Source of the DNA: Pseudobacter ginsenosidimutans
GTDB lineage: Bacteria > Bacteroidota > Bacteroidia > Chitinophagales > Chitinophagaceae
DNA length: 64,000 nt
Assembly (NCBI RefSeq): GCF_007970185.1
Contig: NZ_CP042431.1
Span: 2,666,001-2,730,000, forward strand
Reading direction: 5' to 3'
The notes under the pieces were generated by a model. The model saw only the letters and a list, made by a program, of their open reading frames with translations. It had not been told where the DNA came from and ran no database searches. Both the position numbers and the translations under genes were made by a program. Below, piece by piece: positions 52,226 through 61,594 of the stretch. Position 1 is the first letter of the stretch. Each line of letters starts with the position of its first letter.

Positions 52226-53326
52226 ATGAAAAAGATAAACATTTATCCGCCAAAGCTCCTGTACGGCATGATGGCATTGCTGCTCTGGTGCAGCAGTGCA
52301 TCAGCGCAGGGCCTGATCATCGGCAACGGCGCGCATGTGGTTGCGGACGGCTCTCCGAATATCGTGCTGAGCAATACGCACTGGACCAACAACGGAACAT
52401 TTGTGCCGGGTTTCAGCAGGGTTTATATGAACGAGGGCAGCAAACTCGGAGGTAATTATTTTCTGCGAGGGGATTCTGTTACCACGTTTTATCATTTGCT
52501 GGTGACCACTTTCCCCACGGCTGTACTCACCGTACAAACCAATGCGTACATCATTGCCCGCTTCGATTTTTCAGGGCATATGGCATCAGTTGGCGATGCG
52601 GACATTAACCTGCTTCCCGGCGCTGTGCTTGGGGATCAATCCCAGGGGCGCCTAACGGGAAACAATGGACGAATTATCACCACCGTGATGCTGAACAGGC
52701 CCCAGGCTGCCAATCCCGGCAATCTTGGATTACAGATCACCAGCAATGAAGACCTGGGCATGACCACCATCATTCGTGGTTTCCGTGAACAGACCAATGC
52801 AGCAGGAGAGAAGAGTATCGAAAGATATTTCGATATCATTCCTTCCAATCAGCCTTCCCAGCCTGTACAACTCAGGTTCCAGTATCACGATGATGAGCTG
52901 AATGGTAATAGCAAAAGCCGGCTGGCAGTGTTCTCCGGAAAAGCAGGAAGCAAACTTTCCATGCTGCCTCAGAACAATGATGAATCCAGGTCCAACTGGA
53001 TCAATGCCGGAAGCATCAGGCTGTTGCAAAGATTCACCATCGGCAATGCACTGGCTGCTGACCTGAAGGCCACAGAAAAGGTTGGACTGAAAGCATTCCC
53101 GAATCCTTTCACCAGCCGATTCACCATTACACTTCACAGCAACATCGCCAAATCAGTTGAGTTGAAGATGGTGAACCTGGCCGGTATTGTGATCGAAAGT
53201 AAACTGGTGAAATTGCAGGCGGGCAACAACTATATTGAATGGTCCGCCGCGAGATACACGCCTGGCGCCTATCACCTGGTGATCGGCGGAGATGGCGGTA
53301 AAACAATCAAAGTAGTGAAGCAGTAA
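52226..53326 (+). CDS. Secreted protein with T9SS type A sorting domain
   Basis: The 366-residue protein has a signal peptide (LLLWCSSASAQG) and a beta-rich body with IIGNGAHVVADGSPNIVLSN and NTHWTNNGTF, typical of Bacteroidota cell-surface proteins. It ends in a type IX sorting domain (LKAFPNPFTSRFTITLHSNI, YTPGAYHLVIGGDGGKTIKV). It lies 21 bp after the fibre gene, so the two are likely made together. Function is unknown; an adhesion or anchoring role beside the fibre is inference. Confidence 0.9.
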   Translation: MKKINIYPPKLLYGMMALLLWCSSASAQGLIIGNGAHVVADGSPNIVLSNTHWTNNGTFVPGFSRVYMNEGSKLGGNYFLRGDSVTTFYHLLVTTFPTAVLTVQTNAYIIARFDFSGHMASVGDADINLLPGAVLGDQSQGRLTGNNGRIITTVMLNRPQAANPGNLGLQITSNEDLGMTTIIRGFREQTNAAGEKSIERYFDIIPSNQPSQPVQLRFQYHDDELNGNSKSRLAVFSGKAGSKLSMLPQNNDESRSNWINAGSIRLLQRFTIGNALAADLKATEKVGLKAFPNPFTSRFTITLHSNIAKSVELKMVNLAGIVIESKLVKLQAGNNYIEWSAARYTPGAYHLVIGGDGGKTIKVVKQ

Positions 53327-53365
53327 TAGAACTTACACCGAAAATATCATCCCAATGAAAAACTG

Positions 53366-53398
53366 GAAGCCACTGCGGTAACGTGGTGGCTTCTTTTC
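53366..53398 (+). terminator. Terminator after the fibre operon
   Basis: GAAGCCAC (53366-53373) pairs with GTGGCTTC (53386-53393), followed by TTTTC. It lies 40 bp after the stop. Confidence 0.7.
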
Positions 53399-54938
53399 AT
53401 TCTCCCCAATTCTCCCTGTCGAGGCTCCTGTATTGAATGGCTTCTGCCAGATGCACGGAACTGATCAATTCACTGCCTGCAAGGTCTGCAATGGTCCGGC
53501 TTACTTTCAATATCCTGTCGTAGGCCCTCGCCGATAGTTGCAGTTTTTCCATCGCGGATCTCAATAATTGTTTTCCTTCATTGTCTACCGTGCAGACCTG
53601 CCGGAATATTTTCTTGTTCATTTGTGCATTGCAGTAAACGCCTGGCATCAGCCGGTATCTGCCGGCCTGTAATGTCCGTGCACGGATCACACGTTCCCGG
53701 ATCTGCGTGGATGATTCCAGGTCTTCTTCATTTTCCAGTTGGCTGAAGGGAACGGGTGTTACTTCCACATGCAGATCGATGCGGTCAAGCAATGGCGCAG
53801 AGATCTTGCTGAGGTAATGCCGTACGGCGCCAGGATGACAGCTGCATTTTTTCTGCGGGTGATTATAGTATCCGCAGGGGCAGGGATTCATCGCAGCCAG
53901 CAACATGAAGCTGGCAGGAAAATCAACAGACATCCTTGCGCGGGAGATCGTTAGCTTTCTTTCTTCCATTGGTTGCCGCATCACTTCAAGCGCTGTTCTA
54001 CGGAATTCAGGGAATTCGTCCATGAACAGAACACCGTTATGTGATAAGGATATTTCTCCCGGTTGCGGAATGCTTCCGCCTCCCACGAGGCTCATATCGC
54101 TGGCTGTATGATGCGGTGCGCGGAATGGACGTGCAGTGATCAATGTAGCATCAGACAAGAGTTTGCCAGCCACTGAATAGATCTTGGTGGTTTCGAGGGC
54201 TTCCTCCAAAGTAAGCGGCGGCAGGATGGTAGGCAGGCGGGAAGCAAGCATGGTCTTGCCGGCTCCGGGTGGACCGATAAGGATAGCATTGTGCCCGCCG
54301 GCTGCGGCAATCTCCAGTGCGCGTTTGATATTCTGCTGACCTTTCACATCCAGGAAATCACCTTCCGCTTCCGAATAGCTGGAGGAAAAGGCTGCGGCAA
54401 TATCAACTTTGGTTGGCGTGATGATCTTCTCTCCTTTGAAGTGATCGATCACCTCATTGATATGGCCCACGCCAAACACATTCAGTCCTTCCACAACGCC
54501 CGCTTCTCGGGCATTCTGTTGTGGCACGAAAAGATCGGTGAAGCCATGCTTCTTCGCATTGATGGCAATGGGAAGGGCGCCTTTGACAGGTCGGATTACC
54601 CCATCGAGCTGCAATTCACCTTTCAATACAACGCGGAGCAGTGATTCGGGATTGGGTATCTGTTCTGTTGCTGCAAGGATACCGATAGCAATTGCCAGGT
54701 CGAAGGCTGTACCGGTTTTCCGGATAGCGGCAGGTGCGAGGTTCACCACCAGCTTCCGGCGCGGCATATAATATCCATTGGTCTTGAGTGCGCTCTCCAC
54801 GCGTTGGAAGCTTTCTTTCACGGCGCTGTCGGGAAGTCCTACCAGGTAGTATTCTCTTCCTGCCATTTCATTCACTTCCACTTCTATGGTGATGGCATCT
54901 ACGCCTGATACCGCGCTGCCGAATGTTTTTACAAGCAT
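53397..54938 (-). CDS. comM: YifB/ComM family Mg-chelatase-like AAA ATPase
   Basis: ComM is a hexameric helicase that promotes branch migration during natural transformation. The 513-residue protein has an N-terminal Lon-like domain (VKTFGSAVSGVDAITIEVEV, LVVNLAPAAIRKTGTAFDLA). The AAA core has Walker A LIGPPGAGKTMLASRLP (about 221), RPFRAPHHTASDMSLVGGGS and the sensor/arginine regions. A Cys cluster, NPCPCGYYNHPQKKCSC, is a zinc-binding-like insert. It follows the M1 peptidase gene with a 97-bp gap. Confidence 0.95.
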   Translation of the reverse strand: MLVKTFGSAVSGVDAITIEVEVNEMAGREYYLVGLPDSAVKESFQRVESALKTNGYYMPRRKLVVNLAPAAIRKTGTAFDLAIAIGILAATEQIPNPESLLRVVLKGELQLDGVIRPVKGALPIAINAKKHGFTDLFVPQQNAREAGVVEGLNVFGVGHINEVIDHFKGEKIITPTKVDIAAAFSSSYSEAEGDFLDVKGQQNIKRALEIAAAGGHNAILIGPPGAGKTMLASRLPTILPPLTLEEALETTKIYSVAGKLLSDATLITARPFRAPHHTASDMSLVGGGSIPQPGEISLSHNGVLFMDEFPEFRRTALEVMRQPMEERKLTISRARMSVDFPASFMLLAAMNPCPCGYYNHPQKKCSCHPGAVRHYLSKISAPLLDRIDLHVEVTPVPFSQLENEEDLESSTQIRERVIRARTLQAGRYRLMPGVYCNAQMNKKIFRQVCTVDNEGKQLLRSAMEKLQLSARAYDRILKVSRTIADLAGSELISSVHLAEAIQYRSLDRENWGE

Positions 54939-55035
54939 GCTGCAAGGTAAGTGGGAGTGGGACGCTATCCGTTTCGCATATCTATTCAGGTTAGATTAGC
55001 GCTGAGGAATTTGTTTTACAACAACAGAGGATAAT

Positions 55036-56640
55036 TTATTTGTCTTCTTTCGCCGCTCCTTCAAATAATAAATTCACGCCGGGGTCTACCTCAAAATTGG
55101 AGGGTTGTGATTTTACGGGGAAACTGAAATTCGTCCTGCCTTCTTTCACGCGAAGCGTGATCACCGTCGGATATGTTTCTCCGGCCTCCTTCCACGAGAG
55201 GTCCAGCGGGAATTCGAATGGCGTGGGCTGCAATTGTTCGATGGTACCGGAGATCATGTTCTTTCCTGCATCGTATTTCCAGCGTATATCCAGTTTGGGT
55301 TGACCCGGGGTATAAAGCCATTGTTTGAAGAACTTACTCAGGTTCCTGCCTGAAGCTTTCTCCATCACCCGCTGCAGGTCTTCAGTTACGGCATTCCTGC
55401 CGGCGAATGCTGCGTAGTAATTGCGGATGCCGCGGAGAAAGGCGCTGTCGCCGATCTGCGTCCGGAGCATATGCAGCACCCAGCCACCCTTTTGATAGGA
55501 GTTGGCATTGAGCAACTGGAGATAATCGGTAACGGTATTGTCCACCACAGGTTCATTGTATTTCCTGCTGAAAGTGATAACGGTCTTGCGGTCTTTAGCC
55601 CGCATCTCTGCTGCAGTATCTTGTCCATGTGTTCTTTCGAAATACCAGATGGTCATATAGGTAGCGAAGCCTTCGCTGAGCCAGATATGGCTCCAGTCGG
55701 CCTCTGTGGCCATATTGCCGAACCATTGGTGGGCAATTTCATGAGCAATCAGTCCCTCGCATTTCCTTGTGCCGGTGACGGATTTTTCAGCATAAAAAAT
55801 AGCGCTGGCGTTTTCCATACCACCGAACATGGTAGTGGATTGCACATTGGCCAGTTTCTTGTAAGCATAAGGGCCAACCAGGTTGATGAAGTATGCGAGA
55901 ATATCTTTCGCCATCGCATAATCGTAGAATCCTTTTTCCTTGTTCTCGGGATAGATCCAGCTGTATACGGGCACACATCCCACTTCACCTGCATATTGGA
56001 CTGCAAAATCAGCGGCGCCGATCACCATGATCTTGGTAGGCAGCGGCACGGTTTCTTTGTAATGCGTCAGTTTCTTTTTATTGGGGAGGGAGGATTCTTC
56101 CAGCTGTACGCCATTGGCCACTACCTGGTAATGATCGGGCGCGGTGATGATGAATTCCACACCTGCTTTGTCTGCCGGGTGATCATTGCAGGGGATCCAG
56201 TTGCGGGCGCGGTTGGGCCAGTTATCGCTGAAGAAGCCGCGATGCCCGAATAAATTCTTACTGATGATAAGCCCATCGGCGGGAATGCCTTCGTAGCTGA
56301 TCTCAACAGACCGGGATTCATCTTTTTTTGCCGGAGCATCGAGCGTAATGAGGAGTGTATCACGCAGATGAGTAAACGATAATGGTTTGTTATTCTCTGT
56401 AACCCTGGTCACCTTCATGCCTTTTCCTTTGCTGTTGGCGCTGACGAGGTCTAGCTGCACCAGGTTTCCTGCCTGCAGGAACCGGACATCCACTGTTGCT
56501 TTACCGGTGATCTGATCATTGATGTCGTTCAATTCCAGTTCGAAGATGTAATTGTTCACATCTATCGCAGATCCCGGGCGTTGCGCCATTGCGGGGTACA
56601 GGATAAGCGAAGCCAGCAGCAGTGTGATGCTTTTTCTCAT
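55036..56640 (-). CDS. M1 family metallopeptidase (aminopeptidase N-like)
   Basis: This is a secreted zinc aminopeptidase of 534 residues. Signal peptide LLLASLILYPAMAQ; N-terminal beta domain; exopeptidase motif FGGMENASAI (the GAMEN equivalent); zinc site HEIAHQWFGN with the third ligand Glu in LSEGFATY about 18 residues on. It lacks the large C-terminal helical domain of PepN, as many Bacteroidota M1 enzymes do. It is 21 bp downstream of the MutS-like gene on the same strand. Confidence 0.95.
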   Translation of the reverse strand: MRKSITLLLASLILYPAMAQRPGSAIDVNNYIFELELNDINDQITGKATVDVRFLQAGNLVQLDLVSANSKGKGMKVTRVTENNKPLSFTHLRDTLLITLDAPAKKDESRSVEISYEGIPADGLIISKNLFGHRGFFSDNWPNRARNWIPCNDHPADKAGVEFIITAPDHYQVVANGVQLEESSLPNKKKLTHYKETVPLPTKIMVIGAADFAVQYAGEVGCVPVYSWIYPENKEKGFYDYAMAKDILAYFINLVGPYAYKKLANVQSTTMFGGMENASAIFYAEKSVTGTRKCEGLIAHEIAHQWFGNMATEADWSHIWLSEGFATYMTIWYFERTHGQDTAAEMRAKDRKTVITFSRKYNEPVVDNTVTDYLQLLNANSYQKGGWVLHMLRTQIGDSAFLRGIRNYYAAFAGRNAVTEDLQRVMEKASGRNLSKFFKQWLYTPGQPKLDIRWKYDAGKNMISGTIEQLQPTPFEFPLDLSWKEAGETYPTVITLRVKEGRTNFSFPVKSQPSNFEVDPGVNLLFEGAAKEDK

Positions 56641-56661
56641 TGAATAAGTGTTTAATACCAG

Positions 56662-57975
56662 TTAGAGTTTCTCCAGCAATTCCACCACCTTTTCCCTTTT
56701 GAGGATGAGGTAACCCAGGCGATCATTGCTGATGCCGTCTTTCAGCTGGTAACTGAAATGCAATTGGTCGCCATTCACTGTTGTTTCGAAATATTTGAAT
56801 GAAATGTTCGGATATGTTTTGAGCTCTTCGCCGATCTCGTACAGGTGGGTACTGAGAATGAACAAAGAATTTTTGATCTTGATCAGTCCCTTGATCACAG
56901 TGCTGGAGCATTTCATGGCGTCCTGCACATTGGTGCCCTTGAACAGTTCGTCAATCAGCACCAGCCATTTCCTGCCATCATTGATCTTGATGATGGTATC
57001 GCGGATGCGTTGCACTTCGTTGAAGAAATAGCTTTCTCCTTTCACGATATTGTCCACCACATTGATATTGCTGAGCAGACCGTCGAAGAGCGATAATGTC
57101 ATGGAAGCCGCGGGCACGCCCATGCCCAGGTGTGCAAGGAAAACAGAGGAGCCAACAGCTTTGATGAAAGTGCTTTTGCCGGCCATATTGGCGCCGGTGA
57201 GGAAAACGAAATTGCTGTCTTTACTCATCTGCACATCATAGCTCACGGGGGTGGGGAGCAGTATATGGTACAACTGTTTCGCATCGATCATCGGTAATAG
57301 CGAATCGGAGAACGAAGGGAAGCTGAGATTGAAATGTTTCATGGCGCGGGCCATGGAATACCAGGCATCGAACCTTCCGTAAATGCTGATCAGCTCAAAA
57401 GCGGCTGATTTGAATTCATCTTTCAGGAAGCGGCCATAATAGATCACTTCGGTGGCGCTGAGTTTCTTTCCCTGCTCTCTTTGTGCAAGCTCCAGCAAGA
57501 TGGGCCTGTTGATCAGTTGTCTTGCCCTGTGCAGGTAGCTGCGTACCAGCAGGGGCGCTTCTTCTTCATTGAACAGATTGATCAGTGCATCGATACCCCG
57601 CGCGAAGTCCGCGAAATGGGAAATGGAATAGCGTACCAATGCGAAGTCCGCTACATGGAAGAGGCGATAACCAAGAGCATTCACGGGGCCTGCGGCAGGA
57701 ATAGCATCAACATGACTATCATAGAACTTTTCCATCACCATCAGGGTTCCGTTGGAGATGGCTTTCGGCCATGCGTCCAGGTTAGCGAGGATCACCCGGA
57801 TTGTCTGCTGCGTCTGGATGATCTGGGGAAGATCGCTGAAGGGATTGGAAAAATACTTCAGCAACCATTCTCTTCCTTCCACGGTTTGAGTGAAGTTGAG
57901 GCGGTGAAAGATGGAAAATTCCTCTTCGTGCTGAATAATGGATAAGTCGTTAAATGTGGTGTTGTCTATTTGCAT
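56662..57975 (-). CDS. MutS-family ATPase lacking the mismatch-recognition domain
   Basis: The 437-residue protein keeps only the core/lever helices and the ATPase of MutS: Walker A TGANMAGKSTFIKAVGSS (about 259-276), KGESYFFNEVQRI, Walker B WLVLIDELFKGTN, STHLYEIGEEL. The N-terminal mismatch-binding and connector domains are absent, so it is not mismatch-repair MutS, and no Smr domain makes it a MutS2. Such short MutS-like proteins are common in this phylum; their role is not established. It lies 24 bp after pyrC and before the M1 gene. Confidence 0.92.
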   Translation of the reverse strand: MQIDNTTFNDLSIIQHEEEFSIFHRLNFTQTVEGREWLLKYFSNPFSDLPQIIQTQQTIRVILANLDAWPKAISNGTLMVMEKFYDSHVDAIPAAGPVNALGYRLFHVADFALVRYSISHFADFARGIDALINLFNEEEAPLLVRSYLHRARQLINRPILLELAQREQGKKLSATEVIYYGRFLKDEFKSAAFELISIYGRFDAWYSMARAMKHFNLSFPSFSDSLLPMIDAKQLYHILLPTPVSYDVQMSKDSNFVFLTGANMAGKSTFIKAVGSSVFLAHLGMGVPAASMTLSLFDGLLSNINVVDNIVKGESYFFNEVQRIRDTIIKINDGRKWLVLIDELFKGTNVQDAMKCSSTVIKGLIKIKNSLFILSTHLYEIGEELKTYPNISFKYFETTVNGDQLHFSYQLKDGISNDRLGYLILKREKVVELLEKL

Positions 57976-57999
57976 AGCCGCGATTAGGTGATATAAGAG

Positions 58000-59340
58000 T
58001 TAGCGGGCAAACAAAAGCCGCTGTCCTCTCTGTGATTCATCCCATTGCCCGTTTCCATATACGAGGTGACCATTTACGAAAGTATGGGTGATGGCCGCTG
58101 GTGCGGTGAATCCTTCGAGCGGGCTCCAGCCGCATTTGTACAGTATGTTTTCTTTGCTCACGGTAGTGCTTTGGTTCAGGTCTGCCAGTACGAGATCTGC
58201 ATGATAGCCTTCGCGGATAAAGCCGCGGTCAGCCACCTGGTAACATCTTGCTACTGCATGGCTCATTTTCTCCACCACTTTTTCGATACTGATCTTTCCC
58301 TGTTTTACATAGTGCAACATCAGCAGCAGTGAATGTTGTACCAGTGGAAGGCCGGCATGCGCTTTTTCATAAGGCTCTTCTTTTTCGGCCCAGGTATGCG
58401 GGGCATGGTCGGTGGCAATTACATCCAGCCTGTCGTCCAGGAGTGCATTCCACAATGCTTCGCGGTTATGAGGCGCCTTGATGGCAGGATTGCATTTGAT
58501 CAGGTTGCCTTTGGCTGCATAATCATTACTGGTGAAATGAAGATGGTGAACACATACTTCAGCGGTGATACGTTTGTCTTCCAGCGGCAGCATATTGGTG
58601 AACAATTGCAGCTCGCGTTCTGTGCTGATATGCAGGATATGCAGGCGGGTATTGTGTTTCTTGGCAATCTGGATGGCTGCGAAACTCGATTCGAAACAGG
58701 CGTTCTCATCGCGGATGATGGGGTGGTCGGCAGGTTCGAGTGTTCCTTTTTCTTTTTTCAGTCTTTCGAAATTGGCCTTGATGATCTTCTCGTCCTCACA
58801 ATGTGTGGCAATGAGTACTTCGCTTTCGCGGAAGATCTTGTCGATGGTAAGATAATTGTCTACCAGCAATCCTCCGGTGGAAGAGCCCATGAAGATCTTG
58901 ATACCGGCAATCTCATTTTTGCGATCGTTGGTGCGCAGGGCTTCATCCGCATTGTCGTTGGATGTACCCATATAAAAGGAGTAATTGGCCAGGGATGATT
59001 GCGAAGCGATCTGGTATTTGTTTTCCAGTAATTCCTGTGTGAAGACCGGAGGAACGGTATTCGGCATTTCCATAAAAGAGGTAACGCCTCCTGCCACAGC
59101 GGCTTTGGCTTCAGAATAGATGGTGGCTTTATGTGTCAGACCGGGCTCACGGAAATGTACCTGATCATCGATGGCGCCGGGCAGCAGGTGCTTACCTGTT
59201 CCATCGATCTCTATAACGGGCACAGATGGTTGAATACTTCCTGCAATTTTTTCTATCCTGCCTTTGGAGATCAATACATCTTTGGCCTCCAATTTGCCTT
59301 CATTCACTACTATTACGTTCTTAATCAGGTAATTTTGCAT
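58000..59340 (-). CDS. pyrC: Dihydroorotase, class I type
   Basis: Dihydroorotase closes carbamoyl aspartate to dihydroorotate in pyrimidine synthesis. The 446-residue protein starts MQNYLIKNVIVVNEGKLEAK; the in-frame ATG at 59361 is less likely. The metal site begins DDQVHFREPGLTHKA, where the first His of the usual HxH is Gln60 and the second is His62. This Q form is, as I recall, normal in Bacteroidota enzymes. Later ligands lie in HCEDEKI, LHILHIS and IATDHAPHT. It is first in a minus-strand run with the MutS-like, M1 and comM genes, and divergent from the barrel gene by only 38 bp. Confidence 0.93.
   Translation of the reverse strand: MQNYLIKNVIVVNEGKLEAKDVLISKGRIEKIAGSIQPSVPVIEIDGTGKHLLPGAIDDQVHFREPGLTHKATIYSEAKAAVAGGVTSFMEMPNTVPPVFTQELLENKYQIASQSSLANYSFYMGTSNDNADEALRTNDRKNEIAGIKIFMGSSTGGLLVDNYLTIDKIFRESEVLIATHCEDEKIIKANFERLKKEKGTLEPADHPIIRDENACFESSFAAIQIAKKHNTRLHILHISTERELQLFTNMLPLEDKRITAEVCVHHLHFTSNDYAAKGNLIKCNPAIKAPHNREALWNALLDDRLDVIATDHAPHTWAEKEEPYEKAHAGLPLVQHSLLLMLHYVKQGKISIEKVVEKMSHAVARCYQVADRGFIREGYHADLVLADLNQSTTVSKENILYKCGWSPLEGFTAPAAITHTFVNGHLVYGNGQWDESQRGQRLLFAR
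59330..59337 (+). promoter_or_regulatory. Candidate -7 element for the barrel gene (TAATTTTG)
   Basis: TAATTTTG matches TAnnTTTG 41 bp before the barrel start. It lies inside the first codons of the divergent pyrC gene, because the two start codons are only 38 bp apart. No TTG element is obvious. Confidence 0.4.
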
Positions 59341-59378
59341 AACTTGAATTTCAATAGCCAATTAATAAACAATCCAAC

Positions 59379-61070
59379 ATGCAATTTATTGTAAAAACCG
59401 TTGTCGGCCTTTCAATTGCAATTTTTCCCCTCATTTCCTGGTCTCAAAGTACATACCTGCCGCAGAGTAACAAACACCAGCCCTTTCTGGACAGGCTGGA
59501 GATCATGCTGCAGCGTAACCTGGAGCTGAATGTGGAAACGGCAAAATCACTGAACAGGCGTACAGCGGTAAAAGTGAGTGAGTATGCGGATTCTTTGAGT
59601 AAGGCAGGGGCATTGCAGTTATCGAAGGTTGATCAGTACAATCTCCAGAGCGTGCTGATGAACAGCAGTGAATGGGTGCAGGGAGATAAGTCCGGGTTCG
59701 AAAGCCGGAAGAGTCTGTGGAACACTTTCTATAAAACGAAGGCCAATCTTTTTGAGGTGGACGAAAAGGATTTCTACCTGGCGGTGAACCCGGTATTCCA
59801 GGGACAGTTATCCGAAGAAACCGATTACAACGGCAAGCGGCAATTCCTGAACACGAAGGGAGTTGCTTTTCGCGGACTGATCGCCAACAGGCTGGGCTTC
59901 TCTGCTTACCTGGTGGATAACCAGGAACGTGGTCCTTTGTTCATGCAGCAACGCATCGCGCAGTATAATGCAGTTCCGGGCGTTGGTTTCTACAAACGTT
60001 ACCAGGAAACCGGCGTTGATTATTTCGATGCGCGGGGATCTATCAATTTCTCGGCTGTAAAAAATTATCTCGACTTCCAGTTCGGATATGATAAGATGTT
60101 TGTAGGGAATGGATACCGTAGTCTTTTCCTGAGTGATTTTGGTAACAGTTATCTTTTCCTGAAGATCAGTACACGCATCTGGAAGTTCAATTATACCAAT
60201 GTTTGGATGGAGCTTACACCGCAGACCATTCGCATCAATCAGGGCAACAAGTTGCTCGATAAAAAATATGCTGCTATCAGGCACCTCAGTCTGCAGGCCA
60301 CGCAATGGTTGAATGTTGGATTGTTCGAGGCAGTAACTTTTGGAAGAAAGAATCATTTCGATTTTACCTATCTCAATCCGGTGATCTTCCTGCGTGTGAG
60401 TGAGCAACAGAATGGCAGCTCAGACAATGCCATCGTAGGATTCGATTTCAAAGCCAATGTGGCGAAGAAATTACAGTTCTATGGACAGGTGATGCTGGAT
60501 GAATTTGTGCAGAAGGAGCTCAGGGCCGGCAATGGCTGGTGGGGTAATAAATTCGGATTGCAGTTGGGTGCGAAATATGTGAATGCGTTCAAAGTAAACA
60601 ACCTGGATTTGCAGGGTGAAGTGAACCTGGTTCGTCCATTCTCTTATACGCACTATGATTCCGTAGCCAACTACACACATTACAATCAGCCGTTGGCGCA
60701 TCCGCTGGGTGCCAATTTCGTGGAGGCGATCGGGATAGTGCGTTACCAGCCGATCCCAAGGCTTACAACGTCTGCAAGGCTGATACTCTGGAAACAGGGA
60801 GTAGATACAGCCAACAGCAATGTAGGCTCTGATATTTTCAAAATGTATACGACCCGCAGCAGCGATTACGGATACAAGTTACCTGCTGGCCCCCGGGCTA
60901 CAGGTGTGAATGCACAACTTTTAGTGTCGTACGAACTGAAAGAAAACCTTTTTGTGGATGGCTCCGTACTGGTAAGGAAGCTAAGCTCCGATGCAATAAC
61001 AGAACGGAATGCCAGTTACTTTACCCTGGGGTTGCGGTTAAATATGAACAGGAGAGAGTACGACTATTGA
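59379..61070 (+). CDS. Outer-membrane beta-barrel protein (Wzi/RemB-like)
   Basis: The 563-residue protein has a signal peptide (LSIAIFPLISWSQ). Residues 25-120 are helical, and a long run of alternating aromatic strands follows (FYLAVNPVFQGQLSEETDYN, GVAFRGLIANRLGFSAYLVD, NYLDFQFGYDKMFVGNGYRS, FDFTYLNPVIFLRVSEQQNG). The layout recalls the capsule-assembly Wzi fold and the gliding protein RemB of Flavobacteriia. A surface glycan or motility role is therefore possible. The nearby polysaccharide locus and porT agree with either. It has a promoter overlapping pyrC and a strong terminator. Confidence 0.8.
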   Translation: MQFIVKTVVGLSIAIFPLISWSQSTYLPQSNKHQPFLDRLEIMLQRNLELNVETAKSLNRRTAVKVSEYADSLSKAGALQLSKVDQYNLQSVLMNSSEWVQGDKSGFESRKSLWNTFYKTKANLFEVDEKDFYLAVNPVFQGQLSEETDYNGKRQFLNTKGVAFRGLIANRLGFSAYLVDNQERGPLFMQQRIAQYNAVPGVGFYKRYQETGVDYFDARGSINFSAVKNYLDFQFGYDKMFVGNGYRSLFLSDFGNSYLFLKISTRIWKFNYTNVWMELTPQTIRINQGNKLLDKKYAAIRHLSLQATQWLNVGLFEAVTFGRKNHFDFTYLNPVIFLRVSEQQNGSSDNAIVGFDFKANVAKKLQFYGQVMLDEFVQKELRAGNGWWGNKFGLQLGAKYVNAFKVNNLDLQGEVNLVRPFSYTHYDSVANYTHYNQPLAHPLGANFVEAIGIVRYQPIPRLTTSARLILWKQGVDTANSNVGSDIFKMYTTRSSDYGYKLPAGPRATGVNAQLLVSYELKENLFVDGSVLVRKLSSDAITERNASYFTLGLRLNMNRREYDY

Positions 61071-61113
61071 GTTTGTTCAATAGGCGGACTGAACCTTTTT
61101 TGAAATTTTTCAG

Positions 61114-61166
61114 AACCGGAGTTAGCATTTGAGGCCGATGGGCCGGATGGTTAATTCCGGTTTTTT
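61114..61166 (+). terminator. Structured terminator of the barrel gene
   Basis: An 11-bp stem (61114-61124 with 61152-61162, one G-U pair) encloses a small GGCC/GGCC hairpin and is followed by six T residues, 44 bp after the stop. Confidence 0.75.
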
Positions 61167-61594
61167 GCGTCTCATAACTGGAAAAAAAGGGCTAACACGA
61201 CAGATCGTATGGTTATATTTTACCGGAGAAGAATAATTGCAAAGAATTTGTGACTGGAAGTATTTTATTGAAAATGAATCATTTGTGAGGGATTTTGCTC
61301 AGGTAAGGGCAAAAAAAAGTGCCGCTTTTCGGCGGCACTTCACTAATCAAATACCATTAACCATTAAACCTTATCCTATGATGTAAAATTAATGATTTTT
61401 TATTCGCAACATAATATTTGTGACAAAAGTTTTATACACTTTGTATACATTTTTATACGCTGTATGGTTAAGAAACCTTTTTCAAGGATGAACAGGATCA
61501 ATCCAGCGGCTAACGATTGTTTGGGTATTAGGGTTGCGTCTGAAGACAACTACACAAACGCTCGTCTTCAGGTTTCCTTAAAATGATCAGCCTG
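61167..61594. other. Intergenic region between the barrel gene and the pseudogene
   Basis: The region has a minus-strand terminator (61311-61340) and a CCATTAA tandem near 61355-61368. Downstream of 61380 it is AT-rich and carries no supported gene; a 64-codon frame at 61392-61586 has unconvincing composition. Confidence 0.5.
61311..61340 (-). terminator. Minus-strand terminator
   Basis: A perfect 9-bp stem (AAGTGCCGC at 61317-61325 with GCGGCACTT at 61332-61340) is followed on the minus strand by eight T residues. It lies about 255 bp beyond the end of the decayed lipoprotein gene and would serve that transcription unit. Confidence 0.75.

Noticed and set aside
61392-61586. 64-codon plus-strand frame between the barrel gene and the pseudogene
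   Set aside because: AT-driven composition with no homology recognised.
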